A DNA stretch of 64,000 bases from contig CANHGK010000001.1 in NCBI GenBank assembly GCA_947460235.1, forward strand, positions 161,326 through 225,325, given 5' to 3'. Each line of letters starts with the position of its first letter. The stretch's first letter is position 1. Positions 28,288 through 37,478 of the stretch are shown here, one piece after another. The DNA comes from Paenibacillaceae bacterium. Lineage in GTDB: Bacteria; Bacillota; Bacilli; Paenibacillales; CANHGK01. The translations under genes and the position numbers were made by a program. The notes beneath the pieces were generated by a model. The model had not been told where the DNA came from. It did no database searches and worked only from the letters and a program-made list of their open reading frames with translations.

Positions 28288-29483
28288 TTACCTGTCCCCC
28301 CAAAAAAACTTTCCACTTCTGAGGCGTTAAATTGAACTAACAAATTCGCTTCAGAAAAACCCGCGCGATCCGAATCCGTAACTGCGTACGTGATCACTGG
28401 ACGCGAACAGCTGCTTCTTAACTCGCGCGCGCGTAAAAATGCCACCGAACGGGAAACTTCATCATATACAATCACAATTGGCGCTTCCACCGGTGCCGCC
28501 TGTTTGTTCCAAAGTTCAAGAATTCGATTTGCCTTTAGCGCAAAACCAGTCGACGGCGCCGGACGATCAAATTGATCGTACAATTGATCATAGCGTCCTC
28601 CATTACAAAGCGGGAACCCAAGCGCATTCGAATACCCTTCGAACACAACACCAGTATAGTACGAAAAATCTCCGATCATCGTAAGGTCGAGCATCACAGA
28701 ATCCGTCACGCCATAATCTTCTAATGCCAACCATACGTTGCGCAAATGTTCAAGCGCCGCTAGTGCAGTCTTGTCATTCGTCAACTTGGCCGCCGAATCA
28801 CATACTGCGACGGAACCACGTAAACGCGTCAATTCATTCAATCGCTTCGACTGCGCCGGATCAATTTTCATATGCCGCAAACGATCGCTGAATCCGACGA
28901 GATTTCGCTGTAAAAGCAATGATTTAAGCGCATCTTGTTCATTGGCATCACCTGGCAACGCCTCTTGAAGTACACCATTCAAAAATCCGAGATGACCAAT
29001 CGATAACTTAAAATCTGCTACGCCAACGGCATGCAAACTCGCAACCGCAAGCGCAATCACTTCCGCATCCGCCTCAGCTGATGCATCACCGATCAATTCC
29101 ACGCCTGTTTGGAAAAATTCCGCATCACGGCCCGCTTCTTCTTCTGGCGCGCGAAACACATTCGCATGATAGCTTAAACGAATCGGATGTTTCACCGTGC
29201 GCATCATCGACGCTACAACACGTGCAATTGGTGCCGTCATTTCTGGACGAAGCACAAGCGTCTGCCCTTTGCGGTCGAGCAATTTAAAAAGTTTATGGTC
29301 AGGCGTAGCACTAGCAGCCCCAACCGTATCATAATATTCTAATGTAGGCGTCATCACTTCACGGTAACCCCATGTCGTCATACATGAAATTACAGCTTGC
29401 TGTATCGCCCGCAGTTTTGCTACCGCATCCGGTAACAAGTCTTTTAGTCCGACCGGTTTCTCAAATCCTTTCGGTTGAAACAA
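28284..29483 (-). CDS. hisZ: ATP phosphoribosyltransferase regulatory subunit
   Basis: 399 aa, a histidyl-tRNA synthetase paralogue without aminoacylation activity that activates and feedback-regulates short HisG. Class II core motifs remain: [24 protein letters not shown] (motif 2 region), [10 protein letters not shown] start at a TTG (29483) because GAGGTGAG lies 4-6 bases before it and the product then begins [19 protein letters not shown] like the family. A GTG at 29537 is the longer alternative. First gene of the operon. Confidence 0.92.
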   Translation of the reverse strand: MFQPKGFEKPVGLKDLLPDAVAKLRAIQQAVISCMTTWGYREVMTPTLEYYDTVGAASATPDHKLFKLLDRKGQTLVLRPEMTAPIARVVASMMRTVKHPIRLSYHANVFRAPEEEAGRDAEFFQTGVELIGDASAEADAEVIALAVASLHAVGVADFKLSIGHLGFLNGVLQEALPGDANEQDALKSLLLQRNLVGFSDRLRHMKIDPAQSKRLNELTRLRGSVAVCDSAAKLTNDKTALAALEHLRNVWLALEDYGVTDSVMLDLTMIGDFSYYTGVVFEGYSNALGFPLCNGGRYDQLYDQFDRPAPSTGFALKANRILELWNKQAAPVEAPIVIVYDEVSRSVAFLRARELRSSCSRPVITYAVTDSDRAGFSEANLLVQFNASEVESFFGGTGK

Positions 29484-29523
29484 GAAACTCACCTCATCAT
29501 CTTTTCGTAACAACTCGTTGTGT

Positions 29524-29588
29524 CTTACTTTTCGCACGAAACACGCAATTCACTTTAGTGCGGTAAATTACTAACACAATAAAGTAAG
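29524..29588 (-). promoter_or_regulatory. Structured leader of the histidine operon (candidate)
   Basis: The ~105-base leader contains CTTACTTT near its 5' end and AAAGTAAG about 50 bases later, plus TTGTGT/ACACAA next to them in non-nested order, and internal CGCAC/GTGCG repeats. These could form mutually exclusive structures. No T-box consensus and no His-rich leader peptide were seen, so function is a guess. Confidence 0.3.
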
Positions 29589-29594
29589 CATCTT

Positions 29595-29624
29595 ATTTTA
29601 GCACGCATTTTTAACCTTTTGCAA
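29595..29624 (-). promoter_or_regulatory. Sigma-A promoter of the histidine operon
   Basis: On the minus strand TTGCAA, 18-base spacer, TAAAAT; start near 29588. Confidence 0.65.
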
Positions 29625-29711
29625 CCTTATGAAGCGTGAAGTAAAATGAATATGTAGTAGCTGTTACACGATTGTGAACAGATCCTCCATACCATAGAAG
29701 GAGTACATTTT

Positions 29712-30980
29712 ATGCAAAGTACAGTCATGACCCTCGCCGTCCATGATTTAACATTGTTTCTGGGAATTTTCGTAGCCGGAATCATTGGAGCGCGCGTTGC
29801 AAGTTTATTAAAATTGCCCGATGTCGTCTTATTTTTGCTGCTCGGAATCGCACTCGGACCAGCATGCTTGGGCTTCGTTAATTTAAGTAGCGGAAGTTTG
29901 TTAAACACCTTAATTTTATTATTTGGAGCTTCATTTATTATTTTTCATGGCGGTTTGATGATTCAGTGGAGAATATTAAGAAATGTTTGGGTAACAATTT
30001 CGCTTTTATCGGTCACTGGTTTATTGATCACAGTAATCATTACCGGCATTGGCGCTTCATGGATTCTTGGGATTCCAACGATTAGCGGATTATTACTCGG
30101 TGCGATTTTGGCATCTACGGATCCGGCGGCACTTGTGCCAATCTTTCAAGCTTTCCCGATTCGTGAGCGTGTGGCTCAGACCGTGATCGCGGAGTCAGCC
30201 TTTACAGATGCTACCGGCGCGATTTTGACAACAGTGATCCTTGGCATTATTGGTGTAAAAGCGACGGAATCAGTTCCCTCACCTACATTTGACGCATCTA
30301 CTTTTTTGCACGCTTCAGGTACTTTTTTTTGGCTGGCTGGAGGAGGAATCGCGGTCGGATTCGCAGTCGGTATGGTATGTGCGGCCATGCTTTCATTCCG
30401 AAGAGGCGGGATTTTTCAAGAATATGCACCGACCGTCGCCATTTTGGCTGTACTCGGTGGATATTTAGTTGCTGAAGAAATTCACGTGAGCGGTTTTATG
30501 AGTGTATTTACAGCAGGAATTGTGCTTGGCAACTCAGTTCGTTTTAAAATGGCCTTGTTGCACGATCAGATGAAACAATTACACGATTTTATTGATCCCA
30601 TTTCACTCAAAATGCGTATGTTGATTTTTATTTTCCTTGGTAGCCAAGTCGACTTCGGACTGATTAGCGATTATGGTTGGCAAGCACTCGCAGTTGTACT
30701 CGTGTTTATGTTTATTGCGAGACCGATTACGGTATTATTTAGCCTTGTTCCAGACCGCACGGTCAAATGGACGCTCCGTGAAATGATCTTTTTTTGCTGG
30801 ACACGCGAAACTGGCGTTATCGCAGCTGCTTTAATTGGAATGATTGCAGGAACCGGACTAAAAGAAGCGAAATTATTCTCAGCGGTCATCTTTGTCGTTA
30901 TTTTGGCAACCCTTCTCGTTCAAGCGAGTACAACTCCTTGGTTAGCTAAAAAACTCGGATTACTGGAAGATCAATCATAA
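29712..30980 (+). CDS. Cation:proton antiporter (CPA family)
   Basis: 422 aa with about twelve hydrophobic helices covering the whole length. ASTDPAALVPIFQ carries the family's ion-binding ASTDPA motif, and AESAFTDATGAIL the second acidic site. Similar proteins exchange Na+ or K+ for protons and help pH and salt tolerance. GAAGGAGT is placed correctly before the ATG. No C-terminal RCK/TrkA domain is present. It is divergent from the histidine operon. Confidence 0.88.
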   Translation: MQSTVMTLAVHDLTLFLGIFVAGIIGARVASLLKLPDVVLFLLLGIALGPACLGFVNLSSGSLLNTLILLFGASFIIFHGGLMIQWRILRNVWVTISLLSVTGLLITVIITGIGASWILGIPTISGLLLGAILASTDPAALVPIFQAFPIRERVAQTVIAESAFTDATGAILTTVILGIIGVKATESVPSPTFDASTFLHASGTFFWLAGGGIAVGFAVGMVCAAMLSFRRGGIFQEYAPTVAILAVLGGYLVAEEIHVSGFMSVFTAGIVLGNSVRFKMALLHDQMKQLHDFIDPISLKMRMLIFIFLGSQVDFGLISDYGWQALAVVLVFMFIARPITVLFSLVPDRTVKWTLREMIFFCWTRETGVIAAALIGMIAGTGLKEAKLFSAVIFVVILATLLVQASTTPWLAKKLGLLEDQS

Positions 30981-30999
30981 TCGACAGGGGCTGACCTGC

Positions 31000-31386
31000 A
31001 TGACTGATTCCAAAATTTCACCGATGCTCATATTTAATGGTAAAGCGGAGAAAGCGATGAACTACTATCTTTCGATCTTTAACCCATCCGGCATGTTGCA
31101 TTTGTTTCACCAACCAAACGGTAAAGTCATGCACGCACTCTTTCAAATCAAAGGGCAGAAATTTATGGCTATTGATAATATGAATAAAGAGGATCATCCC
31201 TTTACTCATGCCGTCTCGCTTTTTGTAGAATGCGATACGGAAGAGGAAATTCATACGTGTTTCGAGATGCTATCTACCGGCGGCAACGTGATGATGCCTC
31301 TCGCAACAACGCCTGTAAGCAAAAAATTCGGCTGGGTACAAGATAAGTTCGGCGTATCTTGGCAATTGAATTTGCGCAAAAATTAA
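31000..31386 (+). CDS. VOC-superfamily protein (PhnB/glyoxalase-like)
   Basis: 128 aa, with a single VOC fold: KISPMLIFNGKAEKAMNYYLSIF at the N-terminus (split as KISPMLIFNGKAE then KAMNYYLSIF) and GWVQDKFGVSWQL near the C-terminus are typical of the PhnB-like branch. The biochemical role is unknown; these proteins include glyoxalase, resistance and isomerase activities. Starts 20 bases after the antiporter gene with AGGGG upstream, so probably co-transcribed. Confidence 0.8.
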   Translation: MTDSKISPMLIFNGKAEKAMNYYLSIFNPSGMLHLFHQPNGKVMHALFQIKGQKFMAIDNMNKEDHPFTHAVSLFVECDTEEEIHTCFEMLSTGGNVMMPLATTPVSKKFGWVQDKFGVSWQLNLRKN

Positions 31387-31400
31387 GCGGTCAAAACAAC

Positions 31401-31455
31401 AAAAACCGGCAGCCACATGGACAAGAAATCCATGTAACTCCCGGTTTTTTATTTT
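31401..31455. terminator. Terminator after the VOC gene, possibly bidirectional
   Basis: AAAAACCGG pairs with CCGGTTTTTT around an inner CACATGG/CCATGT stem. The A-run on the left side would also serve the convergent CopC-like gene on the minus strand. Confidence 0.8.
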
Positions 31456-31528
31456 CGATATCCGAAATAAACTTCGTTGCACATTCGCCGTCTGCATTTC
31501 CATGCCCTGCGCACGGTTGCGCTCGATT

Positions 31529-32083
31529 TTATTGATTTGATCTTTTCATTCTCCATACGATCAAACCCGTGATCACCAAAATCGCAACAAATCCAATGGC
31601 TGTCCACTGATATTCCTGAACTTTATTGACGTTCTGCTGGGCTGGAACTATCGCTTGGGGAATGATTTGATCGGATGCTTTTGGTGAAGTCCTTGTTATC
31701 ACCTTCGGCACATCCACAACAAACGCATAGTTCCCCTTGGATGAATGACCATCCACCGATATTACAATCCATTCCACCTGATACGTTCCATTCGTAAGTT
31801 CCGGAATATCAAGCACAAGCTGGGCATTCGAACTCCCACGCCGAAGTTGTTCCACATTCACTTCACGATGATTTGCATCCATAAGATGAATCGAACTCAC
31901 GTCTGCCTCTACACCTTCTGAAAAACCCAGAACAATTTGTTTCGGTGATTGTTTCACAATTTCATCTGCGAATGGCGAAGAAACATTCAGCTCCGAATGC
32001 GCAAATGCAAATCCACAACCTTGTCCATCAATAATCAGCATAATTATGATAAGACTAATCAAGAAGCACTTAATATTCTTCAT
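31529..32083 (-). CDS. CopC-domain protein, membrane anchored
   Basis: 184 aa. Signal peptide (residues 1-28, ending GFAFA) followed by HSELN, so the mature N-terminal His could bind copper as in CopC/YcnJ. The CopC beta fold continues to SSKGNYAFVVD (~125), then a linker and one C-terminal helix (WTAIGFVAILVITGLIVW) with a basic end. Likely an extracytoplasmic copper-binding or copper-uptake component, but no CopD partner is adjacent. Confidence 0.82.
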   Translation of the reverse strand: MKNIKCFLISLIIIMLIIDGQGCGFAFAHSELNVSSPFADEIVKQSPKQIVLGFSEGVEADVSSIHLMDANHREVNVEQLRRGSSNAQLVLDIPELTNGTYQVEWIVISVDGHSSKGNYAFVVDVPKVITRTSPKASDQIIPQAIVPAQQNVNKVQEYQWTAIGFVAILVITGLIVWRMKRSNQ

Positions 32084-32104
32084 GTTCGATTTCCCATCCT
32101 AAAA

Positions 32105-32752
32105 TTATTGATTTGCATTAACATATGCAATAATTCCGTCCGCAATTGCTCGTGCAAATTTTTGTTGTGTTTTAGAGGAATATAATGTTGCTTCCTCTTT
32201 TTTATTGGACATATATCCAAGTTCGATCAAAATCGCTGGTACCGAGTTGTTTCTCAGCACATAATCATTCGCCCTCAGTACATGGCGGTCAGTTGATTTT
32301 ACGGTGCGAATCATCGATTTATGGACGGTTAGCGCAAGTTTACGGCTATCTTTTTTCAAATAGTACGTTTCCGTCCCATGCAACGAGCGTTTTTTGCTAC
32401 TATTTCCATGAATTGATACAAATAACGAAGCTCCAACTTGTTTCGCAAATTGTGCCCGCTTCGCAAGTGTGATGAATTGATCATTCGACCTGGTCATTAC
32501 TGGATGAATTTCAGGCACGCGTAATAAAATACTCCGCACCATTTTTGCGATATTCAATGTTAACACTTTTTCGTATCGATTTCGTGTACTGATTGCACCA
32601 GAATCTTTTCCGCCGTGCCCTGCATCAATCACAACATTAATAAGTTTCGCAACCGATTTATGCTTTTTTTTCGTCGCCGCTTCCGCAAAATCATGGGTTG
32701 GGCATAGCATAAATAAGATGATTACCAATATCATTTTAAATACACGATTCAT
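32105..32752 (-). CDS. N-acetylmuramoyl-L-alanine amidase (Amidase_3, CwlD-like)
   Basis: 215 aa from the ATG at 32752 (AAAGGAT upstream). A signal peptide (MNRVFKMILVIILFML...) precedes a single catalytic domain: NVVIDAGHGGKDSG with zinc ligand His, SIHGNSS with the second His, and VPAILIELGYMSNKKE with the catalytic Glu. No SH3 or LysM domain. Zinc amidase of peptidoglycan; size fits CwlD, the cortex muramic-lactam enzyme, but this cannot be distinguished from other short amidases by sequence alone. Confidence 0.9.
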   Translation of the reverse strand: MNRVFKMILVIILFMLCPTHDFAEAATKKKHKSVAKLINVVIDAGHGGKDSGAISTRNRYEKVLTLNIAKMVRSILLRVPEIHPVMTRSNDQFITLAKRAQFAKQVGASLFVSIHGNSSKKRSLHGTETYYLKKDSRKLALTVHKSMIRTVKSTDRHVLRANDYVLRNNSVPAILIELGYMSNKKEEATLYSSKTQQKFARAIADGIIAYVNANQ

Positions 32753-32830
32753 AATTAACAGATCCTTTCGTACAAGCAACTCCGTTAATTGTCGCATACT
32801 CTGTTCGTTTCGCAATAGCTTATTTATATG

Positions 32831-32873
32831 GAAAAATCGCCTGGATCCGGTATACAGCACCGAAACAGGCGAT
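32831..32873 (-). terminator. Terminator after the GH13 gene
   Basis: ATCGCCTG and CAGGCGAT form an 8-base stem followed by TTTTT on the minus strand. Confidence 0.8.
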
Positions 32874-32881
32874 CACATCGT

Positions 32882-34636
32882 TTATACAAGTTGCACTTCT
32901 TCCAACAACACAACACCGCGTTCCGATACATCAAACCGCACCGATCCTCGCGTTACAAATGCATAGTGATCTGAATAAGCTTCGCGAATCAATGCACCTT
33001 CATGAAAAACTCCGCGAACAGGCAATAACACGTGACCTCGCATGCCGAATCCAACCATCACAACATCTTGTTCAAAGCGTCGCACAAAAACATACGGTTC
33101 TCGTAATACCATTTGGTGTGAACCCGCACCAACCGACTGATGTCGCCTGCGAAATGCAATTAGAATTCCCCAATGATTGCGTAATGACTCGTCCAACTCA
33201 TTCCACGGCATCATTGAACGATAACATTCTGGCGCCGGTCCAGTGATTACTTTACGACCAATTTCATCGCCATATTCGATCTGCACCGCCCCCGGTGCAA
33301 AGATCAGCATTGCCGCCCCATCGTATAAACGCACACGATCGAACAATCCATCATCATGCGAAGAAACATAACTTAGCACTTGATACGCGTCTTTGCCGTT
33401 GATTAATCGCGCTTGTTCTGCGTAAATATCTTCTATTTTCCAGTGATCTTTTAATCGATTGGAAAATGAAAAATTAATTTTTGCATCAAACCCATTCGCA
33501 AAGTATTCATCTCGTACCAAGCCATGTCCGTACGCTTCAGCAACCATCCAAAACTCCGTATCATCTAACACTGCCTTTGGATTCGCAGCCTTCCATTCAC
33601 GTAATGCCGCTATGGATTCCTCTTTAAGCAACTTCCACGCAGGTAACTCGACATTACGCGCAGTATCCACTCGAAACCCATCGATGCCGTCGAGCCGAAT
33701 CCAATCCGTCAGCCATTTAATCAAATAATTCCGCACCGTTGGCTTCATAGCGCGTTTCGCAAAAAAATCATCGCATGACCTTTGCTCTTGTGTCGTTCGA
33801 ACCGCTCCCCACTTTTTAATGAGCAACGGTGGTAACTCCACTTCGACATCACATTCCGTATAAAAATCTGGCAAACCATCGACATTCATCGTGTACTCAT
33901 CATTACCTGGCGGTGCATACCCAGGTAAATTTGCTCGAATCCAATCCGTACCCCAAAACTTCGACCATGCATCTTGCGTTTGCTCTGATGAATCAATCCA
34001 TTCATTCAGAACATCTGGATACAACCCCCGCGTAGTTTTGCTATCCATAAATTTACGCCAACCAGGTTTCAATTTTCCGAATTCAAAATGAAGAATGTCC
34101 AGCATCGTCCCATAGCCTGGATGATTCATAACAATGTCTACGATCACACGGAGTCCGCGAGCGTGTGCCTCCGCGACAAATTCACTCCACTGTTCTCGCG
34201 TTCCAACGTTCGAATCAATGGACGTCCAATCTTGAATCCAGTAACCGTGATAACCATAATGATGAAAATAGCCGTCTTGCTCGTTACCTCCAACAACCCA
34301 GCCATGTACTTGTTCAAACGGCGCGCTCACCCATAACGCATCCACGCCAAGAGAACAAAAGTACCCCTCACGCACTTTTTGTGTTAACCCGATCAAATCT
34401 CCGCCGTGAAACGAACCAATCGCACCTGACGGATGGATAATACGACCTAGCGTATCAATGCCACGCCGGTAGGAATGATTCGTTTCCTTGTTCCCATCAC
34501 AAAAACGATCAATCAACAAATGATAAATCACTGCATTTTTCCAGTGAAATATCTTACGTTTCTTCGTGCTATTATCCGAGCCGGATCGCTGTCCGGGAAA
34601 TGGTTTGTCTGTAGCCATCCAATATGTTCTCTCCAT
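32882..34636 (-). CDS. GH13 alpha-amylase-family glycosidase, cytoplasmic
   Basis: 584 aa, no signal peptide. The (beta/alpha)8 barrel motifs are present in order: region I VIVDIVMNHPG, region II GFRVDTARNV with the nucleophile Asp, region III MVAEAYG with the acid/base Glu, and region IV VSSHDDG. Ends with a short C-terminal beta domain. Likely acts on imported maltodextrins or glycogen-like chains. The exact specificity is not readable. Stands alone with its own promoter and terminator. Confidence 0.88.
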   Translation of the reverse strand: MERTYWMATDKPFPGQRSGSDNSTKKRKIFHWKNAVIYHLLIDRFCDGNKETNHSYRRGIDTLGRIIHPSGAIGSFHGGDLIGLTQKVREGYFCSLGVDALWVSAPFEQVHGWVVGGNEQDGYFHHYGYHGYWIQDWTSIDSNVGTREQWSEFVAEAHARGLRVIVDIVMNHPGYGTMLDILHFEFGKLKPGWRKFMDSKTTRGLYPDVLNEWIDSSEQTQDAWSKFWGTDWIRANLPGYAPPGNDEYTMNVDGLPDFYTECDVEVELPPLLIKKWGAVRTTQEQRSCDDFFAKRAMKPTVRNYLIKWLTDWIRLDGIDGFRVDTARNVELPAWKLLKEESIAALREWKAANPKAVLDDTEFWMVAEAYGHGLVRDEYFANGFDAKINFSFSNRLKDHWKIEDIYAEQARLINGKDAYQVLSYVSSHDDGLFDRVRLYDGAAMLIFAPGAVQIEYGDEIGRKVITGPAPECYRSMMPWNELDESLRNHWGILIAFRRRHQSVGAGSHQMVLREPYVFVRRFEQDVVMVGFGMRGHVLLPVRGVFHEGALIREAYSDHYAFVTRGSVRFDVSERGVVLLEEVQLV

Positions 34637-34665
34637 CTAGCTTCTCTTTCTAGAAGATGAAACAA

Positions 34666-34674
34666 ATGATAGCA
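34666..34674 (-). promoter_or_regulatory. Extended -10 promoter of the GH13 gene
   Basis: On the minus strand TGC-TATCAT about 30 bases before the start codon; no clear -35 hexamer. Confidence 0.4.
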
Positions 34675-34766
34675 CAATTTTACATATTTGTGTGTTGATT
34701 CGGTAATATTTTTGAAGTTACACGAAAACCATTGGAATCATCGGCCCAACTCACCGAAACCATCAC

Positions 34767-35597
34767 TCACTTCAACAATTTTTGGCACACATCTCGATCC
34801 GTACGAATTGATTTCTCAACATACACGAGCGGTAACTCCAATTGAACATAGTCCCCGATCACATGAATCGTTTCTAAGTTCAAACCTAGCACACCTGGTT
34901 TCCAGAAACTTGTTGCAGACGTATTACTTGTATCCAACGACTTTAACATCGTAATCAATGCTTGATCATCGTAGTTTTCGTTGATGTATTTAACACCTTC
35001 TACCACAACGTCCCGATCGGTTCCATCTGGAACTTGATATTCTCGAATCAGCTTTATTAGCGATTCATCCGCTGTTACACAATCACTGAACGCAAGTGAC
35101 TTCCCAGTGCTCAAATCATAGGTGAACGTGCGATACAAATTATTCGGATGCGCCGCCCCTTTGTAAGATTCATAGGCAGAATAAGCAATACTTAGTACAT
35201 CATTTGACTGCAAAAGCACTTTAAACGTCTGCTCAAAGGTTGCATCCGCATCAATCGCCGACTCATCTGTTGGTAATGTCGTTTGATCAGAAAATCCGGC
35301 CATTGCCAATAGGTCTTTGCGGATTTGCTCATTTAGTGCATCTTCGATCGATTTGTCTGACAATCCATCCAGTTGGGGAACAGTCAATTTGTACCCTTTT
35401 GCCATTTCAACAACTGAACTGATTTGATACGGACGAACCGTCGGTTCCGGTGAAGATACCGCCGTCTCTTTAGGCGTTTCTGTATTCACAGGCAGTACGG
35501 TAACTTGTACATCAGTCGCTATCCTCGATTGATTTGCACAACCAGAGCAGATTAGCAGCAATGCAAACACCGCTAACAAAAACTTCATTTTCGACAT
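34767..35597 (-). CDS. Lipoprotein with DUF4163/DUF3298 domains
   Basis: 276 aa. Lipoprotein signal LLLICSGC with the lipidated Cys at about residue 19. The region ~60-270 resembles the DUF4163-DUF3298 pair also found as the outer half of anti-sigma RsiV (GAAHPNNLYRTFTYDLSTGK is typical; YVQLELPL near the end). There is no N-terminal cytoplasmic anti-sigma part, so it is probably a surface protein of unknown function. Confidence 0.8.
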   Translation of the reverse strand: MSKMKFLLAVFALLLICSGCANQSRIATDVQVTVLPVNTETPKETAVSSPEPTVRPYQISSVVEMAKGYKLTVPQLDGLSDKSIEDALNEQIRKDLLAMAGFSDQTTLPTDESAIDADATFEQTFKVLLQSNDVLSIAYSAYESYKGAAHPNNLYRTFTYDLSTGKSLAFSDCVTADESLIKLIREYQVPDGTDRDVVVEGVKYINENYDDQALITMLKSLDTSNTSATSFWKPGVLGLNLETIHVIGDYVQLELPLVYVEKSIRTDRDVCQKLLK

Positions 35598-35671
35598 ACG
35601 TCACTCTCCGATTTTTTATTTACGTTTCCATCCTACGATTATACCTTACCATAGTAAATCGACTTTTCAGC

Positions 35672-35938
35672 TTAAAAAACGAGTTTTTCCCCCATCGGAT
35701 CTGATGGTTCAACTATTTTTTTGTGCGTAACATACTGAATCACGATACAAACAACTAAAATCCCAAGCAAAATGGCAGACGCAATCTCCGTTCCATTTTC
35801 TAAACCAAGCCCGCCTTTTTCATGCGGTTTAATTAAATAATCACCAAATGTAGCTCCGAACGGCCGCGTTAACACAAACGCTAACCAAAACAACGCGACT
35901 TGGTTGATACTCGTAAACCAATACGCCAACAACACCAA
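35672..35938 (-). pseudogene. C-terminal remnant of a COG4705-type membrane protein
   Basis: 88 codons, with ALFWLAFVLTRPFGATFGDY and GGLGLENGTEIASA matching the end of multi-pass proteins about 250 aa long. An in-frame TAA lies a few codons before the TTG, and the terminator of the next gene lies 70 bases upstream, so the first two-thirds are gone. A short functional protein cannot be excluded, but truncation is more likely. Confidence 0.65.
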
Positions 35939-36008
35939 TGAAAAATAGGAAAGGAATTAAATTATTATTAAACGAATGTTAATTTATCATTGTCGTCATC
36001 GTTGAGTC

Positions 36009-36043
36009 AAAAAAATCCCCCGCATTCTTGATGCGAGGGATTA
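36009..36043 (-). terminator. Terminator of the hypothetical gene at 36045
   Basis: AATCCC-CGCAT and ATGCG-GGGATT pair; on the minus strand it ends in TTTTTTT. Confidence 0.85.
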
Positions 36044-36044
36044 A

Positions 36045-36329
36045 TCACTTCATTAATTCAACTGAGCCACTCGAGTCAAACTTCACGCGTCGAGATGGAT
36101 TGTTGTTCAATTTTACATTCATAATTTTTACTTTATGATCTTCCGCAGCAATTGCCTGCCAGTCGCCCGGCAACCCTAACTCATTCGACGCTAAGAATAC
36201 GTTTTTCTCTGCATTTGCCTCTTCAATCGTCGCCCATGTTTTTACACCGTAATATTCCAAATCATACACATTGATTAACATCGCTGATGCGATTTCTTCT
36301 GTCTCATTTTTACGTAATACAACCAGCAC
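36045..36329 (-). CDS. Hypothetical protein
   Basis: Unrecognised small acidic protein, about 94 aa in this reading, without signal peptide or membrane helix. It contains NVYDLEYYGVKTWATIEEA and ends RRVKFDSSGSVELMK. The open frame extends to a TTG at 36419, but a good promoter (36385-36412) lies inside that extension. The GTG at 36329, with GAGGGA nine bases upstream, is therefore preferred. Its own promoter and terminator support a real gene. Function unknown. Confidence 0.55.
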   Translation of the reverse strand: MLVVLRKNETEEIASAMLINVYDLEYYGVKTWATIEEANAEKNVFLASNELGLPGDWQAIAAEDHKVKIMNVKLNNNPSRRVKFDSSGSVELMK

Positions 36330-36384
36330 ACCCGACACTCCCTCGAATATCTCTATAAATTTCAAATTCCCGTCAATATTACCC

Positions 36385-36412
36385 ATTATAACTATGAAAT
36401 TTGTTACATCAA
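36385..36412 (-). promoter_or_regulatory. Promoter of the hypothetical gene
   Basis: On the minus strand TTGATG, 16-base spacer, perfect TATAAT. It helps decide the start of the small gene downstream. Confidence 0.55.
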
Positions 36413-36478
36413 GCGCCAATCCAAAAATGGTAATATAATTTCTAACTTGAATTAAAAAAATGAAGTGAGGTTGCTCCT

Positions 36479-37399
36479 ATGTCTAACATAACAAAAATCG
36501 CCATGATCGGCACCGGCGCCGTCGGTTCAACGGCCGCTTACACATTACTTCTTCGCGATCGTATGGATGAATTGGTGCTTATCGATGCCAATCATCAAAA
36601 AGCGGTCGGCGACGCACTCGATATGAATCATGGCATGCCCTTTCTCGGGCGTGCACGAGTATGGGCTGGAACCTATGAAGATTGTAAAGATGCTGATTTA
36701 ATCATAATTACAGCCGGCGCAGCACAAAAAATCGGTGAAACGCGCTTAGATCTTTTGAAACGCAATGCATCGATTTTCGAAAATATCATTGGAGAAGTAA
36801 TCAAATACAATCAAGATGGAATTTTCCTGATCGCCACGAATCCCGTGGATATCATGAGTGCGGTCACATTAAAAATTTCTGGTTTTCCATCGAGCCGCGT
36901 CATTGGCACGGGAACATTGCTGGATAGTGCGCGCTTTCGCTATTTGATCGGTAAAGAACTCGACCTTGACCCGCGCAGCATTCATGCACATATCATCGGC
37001 GAACACGGTGATACCGAACTCCCCGTATGGAGCATCGCGAACGTAGCTGGAACGACATTAACACTCGACGAACCGGTCAAAGCTGATATTTTTGATCATA
37101 CAAAAAATGCCGCATACGAGATCATCCAAGCAAAAGGTGCAACTTTTTATGCGATCGCCCTAGCGATTGACCGGATTGTCGCGGCCATTTTGCGAAATGA
37201 AGGCAGTGTGCTCAATGTTTCCACGTTACTAGAAAATTACCACGGGGAGTCCGGCGTGTACTTAGGTGTTCCTTGTGTTGTCGATCGCACCGGCGTGCGG
37301 AATGTGTTGCCCATTTCGATGTCTGACGATGAAAAGCGTCTTTTCCAAGCATCCGCAGCAAAAATTCGCGAAACCATCATTTCACTGAACTTGCATTAA
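36479..37399 (+). CDS. ldh: L-lactate dehydrogenase
   Basis: 306 aa. Reduces pyruvate to L-lactate with NADH. NAD-binding GTGAVGSTAA, the specificity loop AGAAQKIGETRLDLL with Gln (an Arg here would indicate malate dehydrogenase), and catalytic His in GEHGDTELPVW. Slightly shorter than the usual ~315. A TATAAT stands at 36434-36439 but no clear -35 was found. Confidence 0.93.
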   Translation: MSNITKIAMIGTGAVGSTAAYTLLLRDRMDELVLIDANHQKAVGDALDMNHGMPFLGRARVWAGTYEDCKDADLIIITAGAAQKIGETRLDLLKRNASIFENIIGEVIKYNQDGIFLIATNPVDIMSAVTLKISGFPSSRVIGTGTLLDSARFRYLIGKELDLDPRSIHAHIIGEHGDTELPVWSIANVAGTTLTLDEPVKADIFDHTKNAAYEIIQAKGATFYAIALAIDRIVAAILRNEGSVLNVSTLLENYHGESGVYLGVPCVVDRTGVRNVLPISMSDDEKRLFQASAAKIRETIISLNLH

Positions 37400-37478
37400 C
37401 CATCAAATTTAAAAATTTGCATCACTGCGCTGTACACGATACCATAAAAGAAATCATCTTGATTTCGGAGGAATATCG

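Noticed and set aside
29484..29594. T-box or His leader peptide for the histidine operon
   Set aside because: No TGGNACCGCG-like antiterminator motif and no run of His codons.
37405..37421. AT-rich palindrome CAAATTT/AAATTTG between ldh and purT
   Set aside because: Short, low-complexity and without U-run; too likely by chance to call an operator or terminator.
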